Source of the DNA: Streptomyces odonnellii
Lineage (GTDB): Bacteria > Actinomycetota > Actinomycetes > Streptomycetales > Streptomycetaceae
Length of the DNA: 58,493 bases
Assembly: GCF_000981895.1 (NCBI RefSeq)
Contig: NZ_LATD01000062.1
Coordinates: 1 to 58,493, forward strand
Reading direction: 5' to 3'
Shown: piece by piece, positions 25,311 through 32,269 of the stretch
Position numbering within the stretch: position 1 is the first letter of the stretch
How the letters are laid out: every line of letters begins with the position of its first letter
Position numbers and translations under genes: made by a program
The notes under the pieces: generated by a model
The model's database searches: none
Seen by the model: the letters and a program-made list of their open reading frames with translations, nothing else
Told to the model about the DNA's origin: nothing

Positions 25311-27314
25311 CTACCCCGCTGCAGGTGCTGGATCCGGTGTCGCGTTCGGCGGCAGCGGCATGGCCTCGCGGCTCTCCTGGACGGCCACCGGCGTATCGCT
25401 GTCCGCCCGGGTGATGATCAGGAAGCGCTCACGAGCCGCGCCCTGCTCCGTCGCGTCCGCCGAGGCCCCCTCGTTCGGCGGGGTCAGCACCTCCCGCAAC
25501 AGCCCGATGGCCTGGCTGACCTGGGCACCCGCCGCGTTCGTCGTGAACGTGGTGAGTGCTTCCGTACGGCCGAACGGCGCCGACCGGTTCTCCGTGAGCC
25601 GGAGCGTGTAGTCCTTGCCCGGTTCCAGGCCGGTCGCCGCGACCTGGAGGAGGTCCAGAGCGCCGAGCGCGTTCACGGAGACGGTCGCGTGCCCCCGCCC
25701 GCCGCTGCCCTTCGGCGCGTTCAGGGTGAGGTGGCCGGCCATGCCGGCGACTCCGAGGGGCATCAGATTGGCCGTGCCCGTACCGGAGGGGACGGCCCGC
25801 GGAACGTACAGCAACTGCTGAGGCTGCTGGCCGATCGGAATCGTCGCGATGATCCGGTTCTCGAGGGTGTCGACGGCCGCGACGGCGTCCTGGTTCTCCA
25901 GCCCGACATACACCCTGGTGCCGTCGCCGGACACCCAGATGCCGTGCGGCAGATCGCCGGTGGGGATGGTGGCGACCAGGCTCGGCACCTTGCCGCGGCG
26001 GTACACCTTGACGACGTTCTCCCCGCCCACCGTCACATAACCGAAGTGGCCGTTGGCGTTGTCGACCAGGGTGACGTGGTTGGTGATCGGTCCCGAGTCG
26101 AGCGTGGCGAGGATACGGAAGGGCGGACGGGCGCTCATCACCTGCGTCTTGCCGGAGTCCTTGAGGGTGAACCAGACCTCGGTGCCGTCCCGGCTCACGG
26201 CCAGGTTGGGCGAGAAGGGGCTGGCCTGCGGTACGCGCGCCACGACCCGGTACGTCCTGGTGTCCACCACATCCACCTCGGGGGTGAAGCTGGACGGTAC
26301 GAACGCGTACCTGCCGTCCGGCCGGAACAGCACCATCCCGGGACCGTTCGCCGTCTTCACGCGGCGTTTCTCCTTCATACGGACGGGGTCGATCACCGAT
26401 ACGTAGTCCTCGCCCCGTACGGTCGCCCACAACTCGCGGCCGTCGGGCGTGAAGAACGTCTCGTGCGGCGAACGCCCTATGTAGACCACGCCCTTGACCT
26501 TGTTCGTCGCCGTCTCGATCAGGGTGACCGAGTTGGAGCCGATGGAGACGACGGCGATGGTCCTGTGGTCCGGCGAGAAACCCATTCCGTGGACGAGGAG
26601 TTGCTGCCGGTACAGGGGGCTGAGCGCGCCGGGTACGGGGTCGCCGAGGCGGATCACGCCCAGGAGCCGGTTGGCGGCGGGGTCGATCACGGAGACGGTG
26701 TTCGATGTCTGGTCGGCGGTGTAGACGCGGTCGCGGCCGGATACGGGGATGACCGCGTCCGTACCCGTACCCCTGCTGGTGCCCGTACCCCTGCCTGTAC
26801 GCGTGCCCGTACCCGCACCGGTACCTGTACTCGCACGGGTCCCTGTACCGGTACCCGTGCCCGTAGCGGTACCCGTACCGCCGCGTATTCGCTCGCCGGA
26901 CTCCGGGCTCCCGCGGAGCGGAGGCGCGGCGGCCATCCGGCCCTTCAGTACGCCGATCTCCTGCTGCTGCGTGACGATGATCTCCTGGGCCAGCCGCCGC
27001 AGCACAGGGTCCTTCCCGTGCTCCAGCACCGCCTTCGCCATCTCGACGGCACTCTGGTGGTGGGGCACCATCAGGGCCGCGAAGTCGTGGTCAGGGTCGC
27101 CGGTCATGCGCGAGCCCGCCATGGCCTCGGCCATCGCCCTCATGCTCGCGTCCATCTTCCGTGTGAACGGTCCAGGCGCGCCGTCCGCGTGGGACGGGTG
27201 GGCGTGCGACGAGAAGGCCGCCCCTCGTTCTGGGGACTCGCACGAGACCAGGCTCAATGCGATGAACCCTGCTGCCGCGGATGCGCCCAGCCGGCGAAAC
27301 GCGAATCCACTCAT
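25311..27314 (-). CDS. Lipoprotein fusing a DUF305 domain to a YVTN-type beta-propeller
   Basis: 667 aa. The lipoprotein signal ends in lipobox LVSC (Cys about 25). A DUF305 helical domain (about 45-135) contains ALMVPHHQSAVEMAK and QQQEIGVLKGRM, with His/Met residues of the kind that bind copper. A Gly-Thr repeat linker follows (about 143-186). The rest is a beta-propeller of repeated YTADQTSNTVSVIDPAA-like and WATVRGEDYVSVIDP-like blades (about 195-530), then a C-terminal domain of about 130 residues. It is predicted to be membrane-anchored outside the cell. Function unknown; DUF305 suggests metal or redox chemistry. Start ATG 27314 follows GAGGAG. Confidence 0.82.
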   Translation of the reverse strand: MSGFAFRRLGASAAAGFIALSLVSCESPERGAAFSSHAHPSHADGAPGPFTRKMDASMRAMAEAMAGSRMTGDPDHDFAALMVPHHQSAVEMAKAVLEHGKDPVLRRLAQEIIVTQQQEIGVLKGRMAAAPPLRGSPESGERIRGGTGTATGTGTGTGTRASTGTGAGTGTRTGRGTGTSRGTGTDAVIPVSGRDRVYTADQTSNTVSVIDPAANRLLGVIRLGDPVPGALSPLYRQQLLVHGMGFSPDHRTIAVVSIGSNSVTLIETATNKVKGVVYIGRSPHETFFTPDGRELWATVRGEDYVSVIDPVRMKEKRRVKTANGPGMVLFRPDGRYAFVPSSFTPEVDVVDTRTYRVVARVPQASPFSPNLAVSRDGTEVWFTLKDSGKTQVMSARPPFRILATLDSGPITNHVTLVDNANGHFGYVTVGGENVVKVYRRGKVPSLVATIPTGDLPHGIWVSGDGTRVYVGLENQDAVAAVDTLENRIIATIPIGQQPQQLLYVPRAVPSGTGTANLMPLGVAGMAGHLTLNAPKGSGGRGHATVSVNALGALDLLQVAATGLEPGKDYTLRLTENRSAPFGRTEALTTFTTNAAGAQVSQAIGLLREVLTPPNEGASADATEQGAARERFLIITRADSDTPVAVQESREAMPLPPNATPDPAPAAG
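26757..26885 (-). repeat. In-frame Gly-Thr coding repeat
   Basis: A simple-sequence tract built from GGYACSGGTAC-like units encodes a linker of alternating Gly and Thr with occasional Arg or Ser. It joins the DUF305 domain to the propeller and is likely to vary in length between strains. Confidence 0.7.
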
Positions 27315-27334
27315 CCGACATCTCCTCTTCCGTC

Positions 27335-27480
27335 CGGTACGAGCCGGGAACGCCAAGGGGACGACAAAGGGAGGACAGGGGAAGGGAAGGGGAAGATCAG
27401 GGGAGGAACAGAACAGGAGCGGGGGAAGGAACAGAAGGAACAGGGGGAGGAACAAGGCAATGCCAGAGGGAAGGGCTCTC
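27335..27480 (+). repeat. Polypurine tract upstream of the DUF305/propeller lipoprotein
   Basis: About 145 nt are almost pure G and A on the plus strand, built from irregular GGGGAAG, GGAACAG and GGAGGAACA units. The minus strand, which leads into the lipoprotein gene, is a polypyrimidine leader. It contains no reading frame with family resemblance. Confidence 0.6.
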
Positions 27481-27585
27481 CGCCGGTGAGTCCCAGTCTT
27501 GGCAGCCCGAGGAGGTATGTCCTGCCGGGCTTTGCAAACGGGTGAACCCCGGTACTGCCCGGGCTCGCCGAAGGGAGCGGACGCG

Positions 27586-28818
27586 ATGGAGCGGACCACA
27601 TGCTGTGTGGTGGGCGGCGGCCCCGCCGGAATGGTGCTCGGCCTGCTGCTGGCCCGGGCCGGCGTCGAGGTCACGGTCCTTGAGAAGCACGGTGACTTCC
27701 TGCGCGACTTCCGTGGCGACACCGTGCATCCGTCCACGCTGGCACTGCTGGACGAACTGGGGCTGGCCGAGCGGTTCGCCCGTCTGCCGCAGCGGCGGGT
27801 GACGACGGTCCAGCTCCCGATCGGCCCGGGCCGTTCACTGATCACCGTCGGAGACATCGGGGCGCTGCGGAGCACGTACAACTACATCGCGATGGTGCCG
27901 CAGTGGGAACTGCTCAACCTCCTGGTGGAAGAGGCCCGTCGGGAGCCGTCCTTCTCGCTGCGGATGAGCACCGGGGCGACGTCCTTCCTGGTGGAGCGCG
28001 GACGGGTCCGCGGAGTGCGGTACGCCACGTCCGACGGCCGTACCGGTGAGCTGCGGGCCACCCTCACCGTGGCCTGCGACGGCCGGAGCTCGCTGGCGCG
28101 GTCGCTGCCCGAACTGGGGCTGCGGAGCTTCACCTGCCCGATGGACGCCTGGTGGTTCCGGCTGCCGCGCCGCGACGGCGATCCGCACGGACTGGTGGGA
28201 GGCGCCGGCGACGGGTTCCTCACCGCCCTGATCGACCGCGGGGACTACTGGCAGTGCGCCGCGCTGATCCCCAAGGGCACCGACGCCCGGCGCCGCGCCG
28301 ACGGTCTCGCCCGCTTCATGGCCGACTTCAGAGCCGCCGTTCCCTGGCTCGGCGACCGGGTGAACACGGTGCGGTCGTGGGACGAGGTGAAACTGCTCGA
28401 CGTACGGCTTGACCGCCTCCGGCGCTGGCACCGGCCCGGGCTGCTGTGCATCGGCGACGCGGCGCACGCGATGTCGCCGGTCTTCGGCATCGGCATCAAC
28501 CTCGCGGTCGAGGACGCGGTGGCCGCCGCCCGCCATCTGGTCGGGCCGCTGCGGGCGGGGACGGTCGGCCTGCGGGACGTACGAGCCGTCCAGCGCCGCC
28601 GCCGGCCCACTGCGGCCCTGACACAGGCGCTCCAGCGGACCGCCCACGCCCGGGTCATCGAACCGGTCCTGGCAGGACGCCCGCCCTTCGGCGACTCCCG
28701 CCGTGCCCGGCGGATGGCCGAACTCCTCACCACGTCCCCCTGGCTGAGCCGCGTCCCGGCCTACTTCCTCGCCTACGGCGCCGTACGCGAGCGCCCACCG
28801 CGCGAGTCAACGCGGTGA
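27586..28818 (+). CDS. FAD-dependent oxidoreductase (class A monooxygenase type)
   Basis: 410 aa. The FAD-binding Rossmann motif is at the N-terminus (CVVGGGPAGMVLGLLLARAG), CDGRSSLARS is the DG motif near 168, and IGDAAHAMSPVFGIGINLAVED is the second FAD motif near 290. The overall pattern is of p-hydroxybenzoate-hydroxylase-like enzymes. The substrate is unknown and no pathway genes surround it. Start ATG 27586 follows AAGGGAGCGG; the frame is open further upstream without a site. It is convergent with the large receptor-like gene, 29 nt away. Confidence 0.88.
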   Translation: MERTTCCVVGGGPAGMVLGLLLARAGVEVTVLEKHGDFLRDFRGDTVHPSTLALLDELGLAERFARLPQRRVTTVQLPIGPGRSLITVGDIGALRSTYNYIAMVPQWELLNLLVEEARREPSFSLRMSTGATSFLVERGRVRGVRYATSDGRTGELRATLTVACDGRSSLARSLPELGLRSFTCPMDAWWFRLPRRDGDPHGLVGGAGDGFLTALIDRGDYWQCAALIPKGTDARRRADGLARFMADFRAAVPWLGDRVNTVRSWDEVKLLDVRLDRLRRWHRPGLLCIGDAAHAMSPVFGIGINLAVEDAVAAARHLVGPLRAGTVGLRDVRAVQRRRRPTAALTQALQRTAHARVIEPVLAGRPPFGDSRRARRMAELLTTSPWLSRVPAYFLAYGAVRERPPRESTR

Positions 28819-28847
28819 GGCGGTCTGCCGGGCGGTCCGGACCAGGG

Positions 28848-31610
28848 CTACGGGCACGGGTGCCGATCGTCCTTCGGCCCCCACACCGTCCGTTCGTCCT
28901 CGCGCGACACCCTGCCGCACAGCAGCTCGGTCGCCGGCCCGTCACCGCTGCCCCGCACCACCGCGAGCAGCTTGTCCTCCGTCACCCGTCCCCCGCCCGC
29001 CGCGCCGTGCGCGTCGATACGGCGGGTCGCGCCGTCGAACCCGCCACCGCCCAGGCCCTGGTAGAGCACGCCTTGCAGCAACACCCTGTTCAGACGGTCG
29101 TCCTGGCCGCCGGTGGTGCGCCAGGCCTGGTCGATGCCCTCGGCGAGATAGCGCAACGCGTCCCAGGCGAGGGCGACATGACCGTCCTCGCGCATGGCCC
29201 TCGTCCGGGCGCTGCGGTCGCCGCCGTACGCACGGTCGTACGCGGCGAGGAAGGCCGCCGCCTCCGGGCTCCGCGTCACGAGCGACGGCGCGTGGCCGTG
29301 CGAGACGTAGAAGAGAGTGAGGCCCTTGAAGTCGTCCAGGGGACGCCGGTCGTCCGTCAGCAAGTTGATGACATCGTCGCCGGCCAGCACACCGACCTCC
29401 GGACAGTCGCCGGAGATACGGCCGATCTCGGCCAGGAACACCTGGAACTGGCTGGCCCGCGCCGACCACACCACCGCCGTCCGCGGATCCTCACGCACCG
29501 CGCCGCAGACCTCCCGCGCCAGATCCTCCACGGTCGCCACGGGCCGTCCGCCCAGCGCACCCGGCACCGGACCCGGCTCCGGCGCGTCGGTCGGGGTGTA
29601 GAGGAGTACGTCCGTGCGCCCCTGCCCGTACGACGAACGGAACGACGCGGCAAGGCTGTTGCTGTACGCGTCGGTGGCATCGGCGACCAGGCTCACCCGA
29701 CGCGCCTTCTGCCCGCCCGCGGTCATCCGAGCGTTCGACGCGAACACCGCCATCAGCTCGGCGGCCCGCGCGTCGGTGGGAGCCGTCTGGTAGTAGTGCT
29801 CGCCCTGGCGCAGGAGTTCATCGGCGGTGCCCGAGGTGCCGACCATCGGGATGCCCGCCTTGTCGAGGACGCGTATCGCGTCGTACGTATTGCGGCGGCT
29901 CTGCCCGAAACCGACCACGCCCGCGATGGACGGATCGCTCGCGGCCAGCTCCGCGACCCGCTCGGCGACGGCGGGCGCGTCCTTGAAACGGTCGCCCGCG
30001 TTGGCGGTGAGCACCCGCAGCGGGACGCGTTCACCGGAACGCAGCGCCTGGGTGTTGATGTGCCGCTGCGCCAGCGCGATGCCGCGCAGCTCCGCCAGCG
30101 TGCCGCCGCGCACCGGGTCCTCGGCGTTCTCGCCACCGGTGAGCGGGCCGAAGTAGACGACGGTACGGCGGCCGGGTCGCGGGTCGTCGGCGGGCCGGTC
30201 CGCCAACTCCCCGTCGAGCGCGGTGTTCTGCCGCTCGATCTGCTGGAGCACGGCCCGTAACGCCTGCTCGCTCGGCGCGTTGCCGAACTCCGCCGCGCCT
30301 TCGGCGACACCGACACACTGCCCGTCCGTACCGAGGAAGGTGGACCCCTGGCACGGATCGTCCTTCTCGCCGCTCCCCAGGTCCGGTACGAGGATCAGGC
30401 CGACGACGAGTGCGAGTGCCACCGCTCCGATGCCGAGCACTCCGGCCACCTCGGCACCGGGACCCCAGCGCGGCGACGGTGTCACCAGAGTGGGCCAGCG
30501 GCCGAGCCAGTAGACCGCTGCCTGATCGTCCTCGGGGCCCTCGGCCACCGGCACGACAATGCCGGTCGGCTGCCCCGGAGTCATCCCGCGCCGTTCGATA
30601 TTGATCAGCTCGGCGCCGGCGTGGGCGAGTCCTGAGGCGTTGATGTCGGGGATGCGCGAGGCCAGTGACAGTACGCCGCCCGCCACCGCGAACACCGATG
30701 TGCACCGCAAGTCCTCGACCGCGGAGCGCAGTTCGCGCAAGAAGCGCTGGACACGCGAATCGGCGGGCCCCGCACCGTCGAAGAGCAGCACGAAGCGTGA
30801 AGTACGGCGCCGCCGCCAGGGGTTGAGAAGGCGGGCCCGCGACGCCTGGTCCAGATCGGCCAGCAGGGCGTGCATCAGTACCCGGTCCATACGCTCCGGC
30901 TCATTGCCCGGTTCGCCGTGCACGAGGTCGAGCGCGGAACGGAAGAAGTCGGTGGGCGGGCTGCCGTGCTGGCGGCGCACCCACTCCGCGTACCAGCTAC
31001 GGCTGCGCGCCCGGCCGAGCATCCGGCGGTTGGCGCGCCAGCCGAACAGGGCGCGCGGCAGCCGCTGGAAGAGCGGGCCCGCGACGAAGTTCCACAACAG
31101 CTCCAGCAGTGTGCCGCCGCTGGCCTGGTCACGGCCGCCGAGCCACCACAGGGTCTGGGCGGTGCGGGACCAGTTGCGGTGCTCCGCGTAGCAGTGGTTG
31201 CGCAGCTCGGCGTGGCGGCGCTCCATCAGCCCCTCGATGGCGGGCGCGGTGACGACGGAACGCAGCAACCGATAGCTGTGCAGGCGGAGTTCGCCCGTGC
31301 CGGGCGGCATGGTCTCGGCGAGCTGGAGGGTGAGATGCTCGAAGAGTTCCAGCGGCGGCGGGTCCGCTCCGTCCGGGATCTGCGGGATGTACGCGTGCGG
31401 CGCGAGGACCTCGCTCCGGCCGCGCATCCGGGAGCGGAGCCCGGCGACGATCCGGCGCCCCGCGTCGCCGCCGTCCGGCTCATGGAGCAGGACGACCGGC
31501 ACTCTGCTGCGGCTGCGCCGAGGCTGCGCCACCAGCTTGTCGAACGCGTCGACGAAGCGCTCGACGCCCGGATACGCCGGAATACGGCTCTGCGAATCCC
31601 CCGTGGTCAT
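28848..31610 (-). CDS. Single-pass protein with extracellular type-1 periplasmic-binding (leucine-binding-like) domain
   Basis: 920 aa. The cytoplasmic N-terminal region (about 1-385) starts PGVERFVDAFDKLVAQ and has a beta strand plus loop VPVVLLHEPDGGDAGRRI (37-54). This sits where a P-loop would be but lacks the GxxGxGK[ST] consensus. One membrane segment is at about 387-410 (LGIGAVALALVVGLILV). The outer region (about 475-900) is a PBP1-type receptor-ligand domain: VYFGPLTGG, IALAQRHINTQ, VVGFGQSRRN, GIPMVGTSGTADELL, VSLVADATDAYSNSL. No ABC permease is encoded nearby, so it looks like a receptor rather than a transporter part. Start ATG 31610 follows GAGGGGG. Confidence 0.78.
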   Translation of the reverse strand: MTTGDSQSRIPAYPGVERFVDAFDKLVAQPRRSRSRVPVVLLHEPDGGDAGRRIVAGLRSRMRGRSEVLAPHAYIPQIPDGADPPPLELFEHLTLQLAETMPPGTGELRLHSYRLLRSVVTAPAIEGLMERRHAELRNHCYAEHRNWSRTAQTLWWLGGRDQASGGTLLELLWNFVAGPLFQRLPRALFGWRANRRMLGRARSRSWYAEWVRRQHGSPPTDFFRSALDLVHGEPGNEPERMDRVLMHALLADLDQASRARLLNPWRRRRTSRFVLLFDGAGPADSRVQRFLRELRSAVEDLRCTSVFAVAGGVLSLASRIPDINASGLAHAGAELINIERRGMTPGQPTGIVVPVAEGPEDDQAAVYWLGRWPTLVTPSPRWGPGAEVAGVLGIGAVALALVVGLILVPDLGSGEKDDPCQGSTFLGTDGQCVGVAEGAAEFGNAPSEQALRAVLQQIERQNTALDGELADRPADDPRPGRRTVVYFGPLTGGENAEDPVRGGTLAELRGIALAQRHINTQALRSGERVPLRVLTANAGDRFKDAPAVAERVAELAASDPSIAGVVGFGQSRRNTYDAIRVLDKAGIPMVGTSGTADELLRQGEHYYQTAPTDARAAELMAVFASNARMTAGGQKARRVSLVADATDAYSNSLAASFRSSYGQGRTDVLLYTPTDAPEPGPVPGALGGRPVATVEDLAREVCGAVREDPRTAVVWSARASQFQVFLAEIGRISGDCPEVGVLAGDDVINLLTDDRRPLDDFKGLTLFYVSHGHAPSLVTRSPEAAAFLAAYDRAYGGDRSARTRAMREDGHVALAWDALRYLAEGIDQAWRTTGGQDDRLNRVLLQGVLYQGLGGGGFDGATRRIDAHGAAGGGRVTEDKLLAVVRGSGDGPATELLCGRVSREDERTVWGPKDDRHPCP

Positions 31611-31693
31611 GAACAGGCCCCCTCGTTCCCCCTGAGAAACAAGGATTATTCCCCCAACTGCTCCCAACCGCCCGGCAAAAACGCCGAGTTGAC

Positions 31694-31993
31694 TCAGCAG
31701 TGCATGATGTCGTCGAAGTGCTCGACAAGCGGGGCTCCGGCCAGATAGGGACGCAGGGCCGCCCCGTACCTCGCATAACGGTCCGTGCCACGGAAGTTGT
31801 CGAGGTGCGCCTCCTTCGACTCCCACTCGTTCACACCGACGAACCGCGTCGGCGTCTCGTTGCTCTGATGCATCGCCGCGCTGACACACCCCGGTGTGGT
31901 GGCGAGCAGGTCATGACCCGTGTCCCGGTACGCGGACGCGAAGGCGGCCTCCTCGCCGGGTTTGACATCAATGATCGCGATTTCGGTAACCAT
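31694..31993 (-). CDS. Small ABM (antibiotic biosynthesis monooxygenase) fold protein
   Basis: 99 aa with the dimeric alpha/beta ferredoxin-like pattern: TEIAIIDVKPGEEAAFASAY, then CVSAAMHQSNETPTRFVGVNEW and a C-terminal YLAGAPLVEHFDDI. Members include cofactor-free monooxygenases and many enzymes of unknown substrate. Start ATG 31993 is preceded by CAGGAT 6 nt upstream, a -10-like box, and no ribosome site. It lies 83 nt upstream of the receptor-like gene on the same strand; co-transcription is possible. Confidence 0.78.
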   Translation of the reverse strand: MVTEIAIIDVKPGEEAAFASAYRDTGHDLLATTPGCVSAAMHQSNETPTRFVGVNEWESKEAHLDNFRGTDRYARYGAALRPYLAGAPLVEHFDDIMHC

Positions 31994-32137
31994 GGGACGA
32001 TCCTGACACAGGTGCCGGAGCTTGTCCTGGCCGGATGCGGGGCTTGCCCGGACGTGCTCCGTCCCGCGAGCAGGGCCGCGGTTCCATGGACACAACCCTC
32101 TATCACGGCAAAGCGATGGCCGAGAGACGTCCTATTG

Positions 32138-32188
32138 GCCGAACTTTTCGGCAGCTGACGTTTTTGTGAAAACTGTGCCGAGCACAGT
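32138..32188. promoter_or_regulatory. Three inverted repeats upstream of the GH92 gene
   Basis: Three perfect dyads lie within 51 nt: GCCGAA-CTT-TTCGGC (32138-32152), GTTTT-TGTG-AAAAC (32160-32173) and ACTGTGC-CGA-GCACAGT (32172-32188). The region is AT-richer than its surroundings and lies 80-130 nt before the ATG. This fits operator control, but no regulator gene is adjacent. Confidence 0.55.
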
Positions 32189-32269
32189 GGGGGCGCGCGT
32201 GGCAGAGGATCGCGCGACATCGTTGTCGGGGCGGGTGTGCCGTCCTGCGTGAGTCGAGAGGACCACCCC

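Noticed and set aside
22263..27545. A 1760-codon open frame on the plus strand spanning the ALF and propeller genes
   Set aside because: It is the complement of Ala-rich and propeller coding sequence on the minus strand. The translation is Gly/Arg/Val-rich without domains and has no ribosome site.
27586..31610. The FAD monooxygenase and the receptor-like gene as one functional pair
   Set aside because: They are convergent with separate promoters and no shared family link; closeness alone is not evidence.
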